This document shows positions 1 to 9,138 of a stretch of 64,000 bases of DNA, one piece after another. The notes below the pieces were generated by a model. That model searched no databases. It had not been told where the DNA came from and worked only from the letters and a program-made list of their open reading frames with translations. This stretch comes from Hahella sp018986435 (GTDB taxonomy: Bacteria; Pseudomonadota; Gammaproteobacteria; Pseudomonadales; Oleiphilaceae), in contig NZ_CP192738.1 of assembly GCF_050749805.1 (NCBI RefSeq), positions 4,278,001-4,342,000 on the forward strand, given 5' to 3'. Positions within the stretch are counted from its first letter, which is position 1; each line of letters starts with the position of its first letter. Made by a program: the position numbers and the translations under genes.

Positions 1-371
1 AGCATGGGGTAAAACTTGGCGCGTTCTGCGACGCCTCCGGAAATAATGGCGGGAATCGCCGCGGCGAAAGTCAGCAGGAAGAAGAACTTCACCAGCTCAT
101 AACCGTTGTTGACGCTCAATTCGGTGGCGCTGGAAAAGAAGTTGACCCCATAGGCGATCTGATAGCCAACGAAGAAGTACGCCAATGTAGACGCGCCAAA
201 ATCCGTCATAATTTTCACCAGGGCGTTTACCTGGTTTTTATGGCGCACGGTTCCCACTTCGAGAAATGCAAAGCCGGCGTGCATCGCCAGCACCATAATG
301 GCTCCCAAAAGGATAAACAGGGTGTCGGCGCCTTGCAGCAAGGTCTCCACCGCATTATTCGTATCGTTCAT
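1..371 (-). CDS. amt: Ammonium transporter, N-terminal part (cut by window edge)
   Basis: This is the first ~123 codons of an Amt/MEP/Rh-family inner-membrane ammonium channel; the rest lies beyond base 1. The translation starts MNDTNNAVETLLQG, continues with the family-typical LVxxGxxFLExG-like segment (here MHAGFAFLEVG), then RHKNQVNALVKIMTDF and AIISGGVAERAKF, all characteristic of Amt N-termini. The ATG at 371 is preceded by AGGAGAT at good spacing. It points away from the following gene across a 437-base gap. No glnK is visible in the window. NtrC/sigma-54 control is common for amt genes, but I found no convincing -24/-12 element. Confidence 0.9.
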   Translation of the reverse strand, partial: MNDTNNAVETLLQGADTLFILLGAIMVLAMHAGFAFLEVGTVRHKNQVNALVKIMTDFGASTLAYFFVGYQIAYGVNFFSSATELSVNNGYELVKFFFLLTFAAAIPAIISGGVAERAKFYPM

Positions 372-808
372 TCCATCTCCTGTTACGCTCTTGCATGGTG
401 CGCCGCTCATCACAACGCACACAAATAGTGCTTTTGATTTTGTTATTGTCGATCCGTCTTAGAGTGAAGCAGTCCCTTGTTTTGGTTTGTTTTTCGCTGA
501 GTTACGACCAAGCATCACATTTACCAGCCACAACTCGCCGACTAAATCAGCAAATTCCAGACCAAAAACGCACCAACTTAATGCCAGATCAATCGCACGG
601 CGCACTTTAATGAGACAGAGGCAAATAGACGTTGAAAAACACGCAATAAAAGCGCGCGCACGAACACAGGAATCTGCTCCCTACTTCAGAGAGCAAAGTC
701 TATGGGGAGAGCCGTAGCAGGGATTGAAAGTGAATTTGAGGGGGTAAGGGATAAGGAATAGAGGAAACAAACGACGACGGTCACCAACGAGCACAGAAAG
801 GCCCGCAC
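372..808. other. Intergenic region upstream of amt
   Basis: A 437-base stretch between the amt start and the stop of the next gene. Several short frames cross it, but none has a ribosome-binding site or recognisable protein. It must contain the amt promoter. I see no tRNA, clear terminator or riboswitch. Confidence 0.5.
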
Positions 809-1753
809 TCAGGCTTCAGCTAACGCCAAATCCGCAAACTCCGTCTTAATTTTGGCGCTGGCTTCCATGTATTTATTCTTGGTGATCTCAAAAGCCTGCT
901 GAGCCTCCAGTAAGTATTGTAGATAGAGACGAATCGCAGCGACCGTCCGCATGGCTTTGATTAACTGTCCTTGCTGACTCAAAGTGACGAGACGCCGATA
1001 GCGCCTGTCCAGCAGACTCTTGCGGTAGGTTGACATCATCAGACATTGATACGCCAAACCGTTGGAGCCTTCCAGCATACGGATGTGGGTGATCGCGCGA
1101 AATTCCAACTCTTTTCTCTGACGCACTAACTCACCGTACCCTGCATTCTTGATGAAAAGACGCCGCAGGGGTGGAATAGCCAAGGCGGATAAAGCGACAA
1201 AGAAACCAAAAGCGATACCAGCGATCCAGGCGTTAAGCCCGCCCTGCCAGCCAATCAGGAATACCGCGAAACTAAGCAGACAGGATAAAAGCCAGAGATC
1301 CCTGCGCCGCCGGGCGCTGATCAAATCAATCGTCTGCGGATAGTGCTTGATCGCCAACACGTCATAGTTCATGACTTCAAGCGCCTCACACTCCCGGAGA
1401 ATCTGAGTAAGTTGATTACGCTGCGCCACGGTCTCCCGATAGCGGCGCTTACGATCCTCTTCACTCTCCGCCGCATCCGCCTTTTTCTGCTCCGCCTTTT
1501 TGGCGCCCTGAGCGGGTGGCGCAACGCCGTTGCTTTTAGCCTTAGCTATGTCTTTATTAGCGCGCGGGTCCGACGGCGGCGCTGCAGGCGTTTTTGCAGG
1601 AGACTTCGCAGCAGGTTGAGATTCCTTGGCGGCGGGTAGCGTATTGCTCCGGTGTTCCTCCACCGCACGCCGCACTGGGTCCATATCACCGCGCGCCAAT
1701 GAGCGCAGCGTCTTGGGATCCAGATCAAAATCATTAGGGTTATGTATCTTCAT
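809..1753 (-). CDS. Unknown protein with two predicted membrane segments and an Ala/Lys/Pro-rich linker
   Basis: I do not recognise this gene. From the ATG at 1753 (MKIHNPNDFDLDPKTL) it encodes about 314 residues. After ~40 N-terminal residues comes a low-complexity Ala/Pro/Lys linker, a charged helical stretch (EEDRKRRYRETVAQRNQL), two adjacent hydrophobic segments (LLSCLLSFAVFLIGW and AGIAFGFFVALSALAIP), then a long basic, probably coiled-coil C-terminus. That suggests an inner-membrane protein with cytoplasmic helical domains. A GTG at 1852 would add 33 residues; neither start has a good ribosome-binding site. It is divergent from riboflavin synthase and has no informative neighbour. Confidence 0.6.
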   Translation of the reverse strand: MKIHNPNDFDLDPKTLRSLARGDMDPVRRAVEEHRSNTLPAAKESQPAAKSPAKTPAAPPSDPRANKDIAKAKSNGVAPPAQGAKKAEQKKADAAESEEDRKRRYRETVAQRNQLTQILRECEALEVMNYDVLAIKHYPQTIDLISARRRRDLWLLSCLLSFAVFLIGWQGGLNAWIAGIAFGFFVALSALAIPPLRRLFIKNAGYGELVRQRKELEFRAITHIRMLEGSNGLAYQCLMMSTYRKSLLDRRYRRLVTLSQQGQLIKAMRTVAAIRLYLQYLLEAQQAFEITKNKYMEASAKIKTEFADLALAEA

Positions 1754-2088
1754 ATCGAAAACTATAGAGTAATAACGAGGACGGGTCACCAGCGCCCACT
1801 GCGCCAAAACCTCGTCAACCTCAGAGTATTTAGCAATAGACGCGCCAGTCACCTGAATTCATTAGAAAAACCTGTACATTGCTGCGATGCGAGACTTAGC
1901 TAGATATGACATACGCCGAGTATTTGGCGAATACGCCCTCCCCATGCGACAAAACTTACCGCTGGGCCGCCTCTTTCGACTCAACAACCCAGAGAAATAC
2001 GCCTGAAAAGTTAGAAAATACAGGCATGGACGCTTATTATGGCCACCTGCATAAAAAGCATTTACCTCAGCGAAAGGATCAGTCCACC

Positions 2089-2715
2089 GTGTTTACAGGA
2101 ATCGTTCAAGGCAAAGCCACACTGCGCAAAGCCGTACGCCGCGAAGGTCTCTACACCTACGATTTTGAGTTCCCTACCGACCAATCTTCAACAGAAACAG
2201 GCGCCAGCGTCGCCATCAACGGGACCTGTTTGACGGCGGTGCGCATTGATGGGGCCTATATCGCCTTCGACCTTATGACAGAGACATTGCGCCTGACCAA
2301 CCTTGGCGATCTCAAAGAAGGTGATGAAGTCAATTTCGAACATGCCGCACGAATTGGCGATGAAATTGGCGGCCATCTGATGTCAGGGCATATCCATGAT
2401 GTCGCGGTGCTGACTCATATCGAGCGCACGGAAAATAACGTGGCGCTGGATTTTCAGTTGCCCCTGGAACTGCGCAAGTATGTTTTCGACAAAGGCTTTA
2501 TTGGCGTTAATGGCGCCAGTCTGACCGTCGGCTCTGTCAGTAAGGACGGGTTCAGAGTGAACCTGATACCGGAAACGCTGCGTGTCACGACTTTCAGCGC
2601 CCTGCAACCGGGCGACAAGGTCAACATAGAGGTCGACCCGCAGACGCAAACGCTAGTGGACAGCTTGGAGCGAATGCTGCCCCGTTATCTGGAGAACCTG
2701 ACTCCCGGCGCCTGA
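2089..2715 (+). CDS. ribE: Riboflavin synthase, alpha subunit
   Basis: Converts two molecules of 6,7-dimethyl-8-ribityllumazine to riboflavin plus the pyrimidinedione; a cytosolic trimer. The 208-residue product has the two tandem lumazine-binding repeats. Repeat 1 starts (V)FTGIVQG and contains SVAINGTCLTAV and TLRLTNLGDL; repeat 2 has GGHLMSGHIHDVA, KGFIGVNGASLTVG and LIPETLRVTTF. It is close in length and sequence to the E. coli enzyme. The GTG at 2089 is chosen because every family member starts MFTG and AAGGAT lies just upstream; the frame stays open further upstream but that part is unlike the family. It stands alone rather than in a rib operon, and no FMN riboswitch was seen. Confidence 0.93.
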   Translation: MFTGIVQGKATLRKAVRREGLYTYDFEFPTDQSSTETGASVAINGTCLTAVRIDGAYIAFDLMTETLRLTNLGDLKEGDEVNFEHAARIGDEIGGHLMSGHIHDVAVLTHIERTENNVALDFQLPLELRKYVFDKGFIGVNGASLTVGSVSKDGFRVNLIPETLRVTTFSALQPGDKVNIEVDPQTQTLVDSLERMLPRYLENLTPGA

Positions 2716-2731
2716 TCGCCAGCATTGGATG

Positions 2732-2752
2732 CGCGCCGCAGTGGCGCGTTTC
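2732..2752 (+). terminator. Weak hairpin after ribE
   Basis: CGCGCC / GGCGCG form a 6-bp stem around a GCAGT loop, followed by only three T residues. It lies 17 bases after the ribE stop, so it may be a modest terminator. Confidence 0.45.
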
Positions 2753-2832
2753 CCGCTTATCTCCGATAATTATTTTCTATGACTTTTCAATCCGTTCCTT
2801 GTGCTTTCCCTGTAGGTAGTTAGAGATCCAAG

Positions 2833-4284
2833 ATGCTGATTATTCCCGCTGAACAGACCATAAACTGGCGCAAGCCCCCGGTCGCCACACTGCTGTTGAT
2901 CTTCATTAATTTCGCCATATTCTTTTACCTCAGCGGCAAAGATAATCGAGTCTGGCAGGACGCCGCCCATTACTACGAACAAAATCAGATGGTCAAACTG
3001 GAGGCGCCTGAATTCGCCGACTATCTGCAGCGCCATATCGGCCTGGGCCAGGACAACCGTTTTGAGCTGTCGGCGGCGGCGCGTAAAGCCGTCAACGAGG
3101 GTCGCGGCGACGAACTGATTCCCTACATGCTGACCGATAGAAAGTTCGTTAACTATCTGATGCAGAATGGGCAGGAGTTCATTGAGCCGGAAGACTTTGA
3201 AACCTGGAAGTCCCAACGCACTTACCTCCAGGAGCACTATCTCAGCCAGCTCAGTCACCTACAGATGGGACTTATTCCTGGAGAGATGGAACTGGCGGAT
3301 CTGCTCTCCTATCAATTCCTCCACGGCGGCTTCGGACATGTTTTCGGCAACATGGTAATGCTGTTTTTACTCGGATTCGCCATTGAACGCATTCTTGGCG
3401 CTGCGCTTTATGTCATGGCTTATCTGTTCTGCGGCGTGGTTTCAGGCTTTATTTTCAGTATGGTGGAAGGCGACAGTCTGACGCCACTGGTGGGCGCATC
3501 CGGGGCTGTGTCAGGTCTGATGGGGATGTATGTGGCGCACTACCGGCTGCAGCAAATCCGTTTCTTCGCCTTCCTTTATGTCTACTTCAACTACTTCCGC
3601 GCGCCAGCGTTAATCATGCTGCCGGTTTGGGTAGGCAAAGAGCTTTACGAGTACTTCACTTACGTCGACTCCAATGTCGCCTATGTCGCTCACGCCGCGG
3701 GACTGGTGGCGGGCGCCGCCATCATCTTCCCCCTGGATCGCTTGGCGCCGAGGGCTGCGCAGGAAATCACTCATTCCCCGGAAGAACAGGACCAGTCCAT
3801 GCGAGAAGAACTGGCTCGCGCCATGGACGCCGTTGGGCGAGTCGACTTTCAACGTGCGCGGGAACGCTTCAAAGCGTTATGGGAAAAACACCCTGACCAC
3901 ATCGGGATTCAAGAGCAGCTTTTCCATTTATACAAAGTAAAACCGGACACCCAGGAAAGCCTGCAGTTCACCATCACCGTGCTTGAGCACGCGTTAAAGA
4001 TGCAGGACTTTAATCACGCCTATTTCATCTGGAGCGAGTATCAGAAGTACGCCAAGGAAAACTCTCGTCTGGAAGACAAATATCATTTCCGTATTCTGAA
4101 CACCTGCCTCAACAACAACCTGATCAAAGAAGCAGAGCAGGTATTTAGCGTAGTAGTGAAAAGCATCAGCAATCCAGAGCTGGTGCGAGAGTGCTACCGC
4201 ACGTTGATTCAGGCGCTCAAAGCACGGCAAATGGACGTCAAAGCACAGAAATATGAGCGCGAACTAAAGCAGCTTGAAGGTTAA
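2833..4284 (+). CDS. Rhomboid-family intramembrane serine protease with C-terminal TPR-like domain
   Basis: A 483-residue inner-membrane protein. The rhomboid core holds HGGFGHVFGN (His164, His169, Asn173 region), GASGAVSG with the likely nucleophile Ser223, and VAHAAGLVAG with the likely general-base His287. The first membrane helix (about 17-34) is separated from the core by ~110 soluble residues (about 40-150), an unusually large insertion compared with minimal rhomboids. Residues ~320-483 are soluble helical repeats of TPR type. Rhomboids cleave substrates inside or near the membrane; the substrate here is unknown. It ends 43 bases from a convergent gene that also combines membrane helices with a TPR-like tail. 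Confidence 0.88.
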   Translation: MLIIPAEQTINWRKPPVATLLLIFINFAIFFYLSGKDNRVWQDAAHYYEQNQMVKLEAPEFADYLQRHIGLGQDNRFELSAAARKAVNEGRGDELIPYMLTDRKFVNYLMQNGQEFIEPEDFETWKSQRTYLQEHYLSQLSHLQMGLIPGEMELADLLSYQFLHGGFGHVFGNMVMLFLLGFAIERILGAALYVMAYLFCGVVSGFIFSMVEGDSLTPLVGASGAVSGLMGMYVAHYRLQQIRFFAFLYVYFNYFRAPALIMLPVWVGKELYEYFTYVDSNVAYVAHAAGLVAGAAIIFPLDRLAPRAAQEITHSPEEQDQSMREELARAMDAVGRVDFQRARERFKALWEKHPDHIGIQEQLFHLYKVKPDTQESLQFTITVLEHALKMQDFNHAYFIWSEYQKYAKENSRLEDKYHFRILNTCLNNNLIKEAEQVFSVVVKSISNPELVRECYRTLIQALKARQMDVKAQKYERELKQLEG

Positions 4285-4308
4285 GAATCTTAAGAACCCA
4301 CCGCAAAT

Positions 4309-4327
4309 GGGCGCGCAACCCGCGCCC
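4309..4327. terminator. Hairpin between convergent genes
   Basis: GGGCGCG / CGCGCCC make a perfect 7-bp stem with a CAACC loop in the 43-base gap between the rhomboid gene and the convergent membrane-protein gene. There is no T tract, so its role as a two-way terminator is inferred from position. Confidence 0.4.
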
Positions 4328-5791
4328 TTAGGAAGATAGTCCAAACTTGGCGACCGGCTCCGGCAGCCTGCCATTCTTCGCCATCGCTTCAATCCATGCA
4401 GGAATTTCCGGCACGGCGGAATGGTCCGGGTAATGTTTCTGCACATAGAGCAAATATTCCTTGGCTTTATCCGCTCGGTGCAGCCCATTCGCCAGGGTAC
4501 GCGCCATGACAATGATCGCGTCAGCGGCGTGCGCGGATTCTGGAAACCGGGAATTGAACCCCTGCAGCAACTTCAAGGTCAGCCTGAAGTCGCCAGAGTG
4601 ATATAGACTCTGCGCCACGTTGTACAACAGCGTCTCATCGTTGATCGTATAGTCCGGGAAATGCCCGTAGAGCCCTCTCAGCACCAGCTTCAGCTCATGA
4701 ATCCGTCCCGCGTCCGCCAACATCTGCAAAACAGGCTTTGACGTTTTCAAAAGCTCTGGCCAGGCGTTGGTCTCCAGCAGCAGTTTGTACAGCCGGTCCA
4801 GCACCACCAAATCATGCGGTTTGCGTTTGTACAAATTGCGCAGCAGCCCAGCCGCCGCCTCATAACGCCCTTCCTTAAGATTGATGTCAATTTCCGCCAT
4901 CGCCAGCTTATCATTCCGCTGCGCCAGCGCTTCTGGGTTCTGCGGCGGCGCATCAAGAGCTTCATCCGGCGCCAGGCCAAGGCGATGCTGATACTGAAAC
5001 AACAGATAACCCAGCATATTGAAGATCACCAGCATGAAGTAACTGGAAATAAAACCCGCTAGTGGAAAGCCCAGGGTTTGGGAAAAGTTGCTCAGCACAA
5101 AATCCTGCGCCGCGCCCAGCCCCAGAAACAGCAGAAGCAGATAGCCATAAAGAACGAAATACGGCCAGCCAATGCTGGAGATGAACCCAATCAGACGCGT
5201 CGGATGCAGGGCATCCACCACATTGCCTTCAATCGCCAGCAGCATGATGCTGGCGGGCAGAACCAGGGCGGAAAACGCAACCGCCAGAATCATCAGAAAA
5301 GAGCCGCCCCATATGCCGGAGACGACAATGAGCGCGCCGAAGGCAATGAAGATCAAGGTCTGCTGAATGACCAGCAATAACCCGCCACCGCTGAATGCGG
5401 ACAACAGCTCAGGCGGCTTCAATACGCCTTTGGAGGTGGTCTCAATCACGCTATACATGTATTTGACCTGCGCGCAAAACAGGGCGATAGCGATGATCAG
5501 CGATATCAGGTCTTTACCCAACGCCAGCGGCACCAAAGTGCAGATGGCCACCAAAATCATGGGGTCCCTGGCCATGGGGTAGGCGAAGAAGTCGTTCAGC
5601 CGCTGCCAGAATGGCGTGACCTCCGCCGCGGAGCCTTCCGCGGAATACCGCATGACTTGCTGACACAACGGACAGGTCGCGGCGCCTTTGCCCGGCTTTA
5701 CCGGAACGCAGCTTCCGCAGAGTTGAACATGGCAACCCAGGCACTGCCAGTTGGCGCCATGGGTGGGATGGTATCTGCAATAAACATCCAC
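4328..5791 (-). CDS. Membrane protein with N-terminal zinc-cluster motif and C-terminal TPR-like region
   Basis: A 487-residue protein of unknown function. The first ~45 residues resemble a B-box-like zinc site: CRYHP, then CLGCHVQLCGSC and CPLCQQ supply a set of Cys/His ligands. Several hydrophobic helices follow (for example LISLIIAIALFCAQV, LILAVAFSALVLPASIMLLA and GWPYFVLYGYLLLLFLGLG), recalling Yip1-type membrane domains. Residues ~290-480 are soluble helical repeats. The start is a GTG with AAGGAA upstream. It converges with the rhomboid protease gene; a functional link between the two is only a guess. Confidence 0.75.
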   Translation of the reverse strand: MDVYCRYHPTHGANWQCLGCHVQLCGSCVPVKPGKGAATCPLCQQVMRYSAEGSAAEVTPFWQRLNDFFAYPMARDPMILVAICTLVPLALGKDLISLIIAIALFCAQVKYMYSVIETTSKGVLKPPELLSAFSGGGLLLVIQQTLIFIAFGALIVVSGIWGGSFLMILAVAFSALVLPASIMLLAIEGNVVDALHPTRLIGFISSIGWPYFVLYGYLLLLFLGLGAAQDFVLSNFSQTLGFPLAGFISSYFMLVIFNMLGYLLFQYQHRLGLAPDEALDAPPQNPEALAQRNDKLAMAEIDINLKEGRYEAAAGLLRNLYKRKPHDLVVLDRLYKLLLETNAWPELLKTSKPVLQMLADAGRIHELKLVLRGLYGHFPDYTINDETLLYNVAQSLYHSGDFRLTLKLLQGFNSRFPESAHAADAIIVMARTLANGLHRADKAKEYLLYVQKHYPDHSAVPEIPAWIEAMAKNGRLPEPVAKFGLSS

Positions 5792-5929
5792 GCGCGTATA
5801 TTTCCTTTTGCTAACTTACTACTTAACTCGTTTTCCAGGCTCCTGTTAAAGGAGCGTATGACAACTCATTTTGCGACCGCATTGTCGCAGACGCGAAGCC
5901 ATCAAATATGACTCACTCGGTAGAGGCGA

Positions 5930-6937
5930 CTATTTCTTGCGTTTGCGTACGCGCTTGTTCGCCAATAACCAGCTTTCCAACATTAATTGTGGATTCAGGT
6001 TGCGCTGCTCCACCAGAGATCGCTTTATTTCGATCAGTTCAGCATAGAGTGAAACCAGCTGCTGCGTATCCAGACGCGCGCCCACGCCCGCCAGAGTCGC
6101 TTCCGTCACGCTCCCCTCGCCCTCACCTACCTGCGTGGCGGTCAGCAATTGTTTCAGCCAGATAGCCAGCCAATCCGCCAAACGCTCAAGATCGAGCTTG
6201 CTCCAGGTTTCCGCCAGGGTGAACGCATCCACGCGCCCTTCCAGGTAGTTGAGCCAGTCCGCCAAGACTTCCGCCCGCAACTCCAGTATGTCCTGACTGT
6301 GCCATGCCAATGCGGTCAAAGGGCGACCGCCAGCGCTTTCCGTCAAACTATAGGCGCGCTCTTTCGGCACATCCAGTTGAGTCAGCCAATTCACCACAGA
6401 CTCTCTATCCGGCGCAGCCAGCGTATATATCTGACAGCGGCTGCGAATCGTCGGCAGCAGCAGGCTGATTTGTTGCGAAACCAGCAGAATGACGGCGCTG
6501 GCGGGCGGCTCCTCCAGTGTTTTCAGAATGGCGTTGGCGGAATAGGCGTTCATCGCCTCCGCCGGGGTCAGCACGCATATTCGGCGACGGGAGATCTGCG
6601 GCTTGGCGTAGATAAAGTCTCCCAGTCCACGCACCTGGTCAATTTTTATGGCCTTGGCGCCGTCCTCTGGAGCCAGCCATTGCAAATCGGGGTGCGTCCC
6701 CGCTTCTATCAGCTTACAGGAACGACAGTCGCCGCAGGGACGCTCAAGACGCAGAGCCTGCTCACAGAGGAGGAATTTGGCGTATTCAGAAGTCAGGCGA
6801 TTCTTGCCAACGCCGCGTTGTCCCGCCACCAAAATAGCGGAAGGCACTTTATCGTTGTGCGCCAGCCCCACCCAATCGCGCCAGGTTTTGTTGAGCCAGG
6901 GAAGTTGATCCAGAGATATTTCCGTCGATTCGGACAT
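5930..6937 (-). CDS. holB: DNA polymerase III delta-prime subunit
   Basis: Clamp-loader subunit that works with tau/gamma and delta to load the beta clamp. The 335-residue product has an N-terminal AAA+ fold with GQRGVGKNRL in place of a canonical Walker A (Asn where Ser/Thr is usual), in keeping with delta-prime being a non-hydrolysing stator. A zinc-binding cluster follows (CEQ...CGDCRSC), then DQVRGL, LKTLEEPP and the sensor-like LPTIRSRCQ. The ATG at 6937 (MSESTEISLDQLPW) has GAGTA upstream; a longer frame adds 27 unlikely residues. holB often follows tmk; no tmk or yceG is adjacent here. dnaX is encoded in the same window near 59-61 kb. Confidence 0.9.
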   Translation of the reverse strand: MSESTEISLDQLPWLNKTWRDWVGLAHNDKVPSAILVAGQRGVGKNRLTSEYAKFLLCEQALRLERPCGDCRSCKLIEAGTHPDLQWLAPEDGAKAIKIDQVRGLGDFIYAKPQISRRRICVLTPAEAMNAYSANAILKTLEEPPASAVILLVSQQISLLLPTIRSRCQIYTLAAPDRESVVNWLTQLDVPKERAYSLTESAGGRPLTALAWHSQDILELRAEVLADWLNYLEGRVDAFTLAETWSKLDLERLADWLAIWLKQLLTATQVGEGEGSVTEATLAGVGARLDTQQLVSLYAELIEIKRSLVEQRNLNPQLMLESWLLANKRVRKRKK

Positions 6938-7128
6938 TAGTACTCGATATTTGGTGCTATTCAGTTTTTGTTTATCGGGCAGACAAGTAGCGTCTAGCTG
7001 ACTGCCACCTACCTGCAACAGCAGGACCTGTAGATATCAGGCCCACCTCCCGCGGCATGCCGTCGCGCAGGCGCAAGCATGTGCAAGACTATTAATCACG
7101 CCAACCTCGTGAAGGTCGTTTCGGCGGC

Positions 7129-9138
7129 TCAAGAATTCAAAGCCAGTTGCTTGATATCCCGCTTCAGGCGGCGCACTCTGTCTGGACTGCCGCCCGCGTC
7201 ATCCGCATACAGGTTTTGCTCAAACTCGTTGAAAATCTGCCGTAGCAATTTACGCTGCCGCGGCCACTTTTTAGTCGCCAGGGCCAATGCCTGCCCAGGC
7301 GTCAGGCCCGCATCCAGCAACAGCCCTTTCTTGTGCATTCTATTCAGCAGAGATCGATACAAGCGCACCATGGGATCGCCTTTATTGCGCCGCCACTCCG
7401 CCTTAAGGGTCAGTAATGAAAGAACGAGAAAGACCATCACGGAGACGCCTGCGAGTATCATCAGCATCGTCTTCATGTCGCTATCGCCAAACCAGCGTTT
7501 AAAGAAACTGCTTTGCTTCTCCTGATCGTAGTTGACGACCCATTTCTGCCACATGTAATTCATGTATTCCAGATTATTGGTCACCCAGGCGAAAACGCCG
7601 ATATGGTTATATCTGGCCAGGGACAACGGCGTATTTTGCAGGAATGTGCCCTCTTCCGCGACGGCGTCTCTAATGCCCGACTCCACCCTTTGCGGCGCCA
7701 CCGCCGCCGTCGGATCGACACGCACCCAACCGCGTTCAGGCAGCCATGCTTCCACCCAGGCATGGGCATCATACTGATGCACCACCAGAAAGCCACCCTG
7801 CTCGTTCCACTCTCCGCCCTGATACCCGGCGAGCACTCGCGACGGGATATTGGCCGCGCGCAAGATGAACGCCATCGTGCTGGCGTAATGCTCGCAAAAG
7901 CCGCGACGCGTGTCGAAGAAAAACTCATCGATTCTATTCGGCGAAGTCAACAGCGGCGGCGATAGCGTATAGGCGTAGGGTTCCTGATTAAAACGCGTCA
8001 ACACCGTCTTTATAAAGGTTCCGGCGTCAGGCGTCGTCTCACGTAATTGTTTGGCCCATTCAGCAGTACGGGGATTGGAGCCCTGCGGCAAACTGCTGAA
8101 ACGGGCAAAGCTTTGGGCGCTTTCTCTATATTCCTCAGCTTGATTGATGACGCGATACCACTCAGGGGACTTCACGTCTCTCATAAATCTCACCAACTGA
8201 TCCGGCGTTGAGAAAGGCGCGCCCCGCGCCACCTTGGCGTCATCCAGCGCAAAGCCCCATTCACGATTATGGGGTTCCAGCAGCACCTCATAATCCCACT
8301 GCTCAGTCTGAGTTCTGGCGCCCGGTCTGACCGCGCCTTGACGGTCGCGATTGGTCTGACTGAACGACCGCTTCCAACTCGTACCGTCGTAGCGATCCAG
8401 GATCAAAGCGCGCCAGTATAGGTCCCGGTAGGCCGGTCGCGGTCCATTAAACACAATCCGAAACGCTCGCTCGCCTGACTGGGCAAGATTCGCCACATCT
8501 CCCGGCGACATGGTTTCATCAAGCCCGGTAAACGCAGTAGAGCTCTTCAGCGGCATCGCCCATAAGGGACCAAAGCGGGGAAAGAACAGATACATCACGA
8601 TCAACAACGGCGCTGCAACCGCCATGGAGCCATACACGCCTTTAAAAGTAGCGCCAATGGAACGGGATTTAAGCGACTGGTTCACCGCCATCAGAGCAAC
8701 AAAGCTCAATCCCATGGCGATGAAAATGTAGAGACTGACGAACAGGGACTGGGTGAACAGGAAGCCGAGGCAGAGCAAAAACAACGTCATGAAACTGAAC
8801 AGGAAGGCGTCGCGCCGCTGGTTCAGCTCCAGCAACTTCAGCGCATAAGCCAACACAAAAAAGCCTACCGCCGTCTCCACCGTAAACTGCGCCTGCGTCG
8901 AGAACACATAGGCGACGGAGGTCACCACCATGACTCCGCCTTTCACCCAGGTCGAAGGCGCAGGCCATTTTCCCTGATACACTCTGGTGCGCCAAAACAC
9001 GGACACACACGCGAATCCAAGCAGCCACACCGGAACATGGTTCCAGTGCGCGCCTGCGGCGGCGGCCAGAGAAACCACCATCCATACCAGCGCCCGCGTA
9101 TCCAGTGCGGGAGACTCATCAAAACTTCGCTTAAACAT
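7129..9138 (-). CDS. tgpA: TgpA-type transglutaminase-like membrane protein
   Basis: A 669-residue inner-membrane protein with about six N-terminal helices (DUF3488-like, residues ~20-190), a large periplasmic region, a transglutaminase-like core, one more helix (~555-575) and a C-terminal cytoplasmic DUF4129-like tail. The catalytic triad is visible: Cys in RRGFCEHYAS, His in YDAHAWVEAW and Asp in VRVDPTAAV. Relatives such as P. aeruginosa TgpA are periplasmic transglutaminases important for growth. It overlaps the upstream DUF58 gene by 8 bases, so the two are surely co-transcribed. The MoxR ATPase usually found in this operon is absent here. Confidence 0.87.
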   Translation of the reverse strand: MFKRSFDESPALDTRALVWMVVSLAAAAGAHWNHVPVWLLGFACVSVFWRTRVYQGKWPAPSTWVKGGVMVVTSVAYVFSTQAQFTVETAVGFFVLAYALKLLELNQRRDAFLFSFMTLFLLCLGFLFTQSLFVSLYIFIAMGLSFVALMAVNQSLKSRSIGATFKGVYGSMAVAAPLLIVMYLFFPRFGPLWAMPLKSSTAFTGLDETMSPGDVANLAQSGERAFRIVFNGPRPAYRDLYWRALILDRYDGTSWKRSFSQTNRDRQGAVRPGARTQTEQWDYEVLLEPHNREWGFALDDAKVARGAPFSTPDQLVRFMRDVKSPEWYRVINQAEEYRESAQSFARFSSLPQGSNPRTAEWAKQLRETTPDAGTFIKTVLTRFNQEPYAYTLSPPLLTSPNRIDEFFFDTRRGFCEHYASTMAFILRAANIPSRVLAGYQGGEWNEQGGFLVVHQYDAHAWVEAWLPERGWVRVDPTAAVAPQRVESGIRDAVAEEGTFLQNTPLSLARYNHIGVFAWVTNNLEYMNYMWQKWVVNYDQEKQSSFFKRWFGDSDMKTMLMILAGVSVMVFLVLSLLTLKAEWRRNKGDPMVRLYRSLLNRMHKKGLLLDAGLTPGQALALATKKWPRQRKLLRQIFNEFEQNLYADDAGGSPDRVRRLKRDIKQLALNS

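Noticed and set aside
372..620. Sigma-54 promoter for amt
   Set aside because: Segments such as GGCGCACCATGC resemble a -24/-12 element, but the GG-to-GC spacing is wrong.
1754..2088. FMN riboswitch upstream of riboflavin synthase
   Set aside because: The conserved FMN-element sequence blocks were not seen in the stretch, which also overlaps an upstream open frame.
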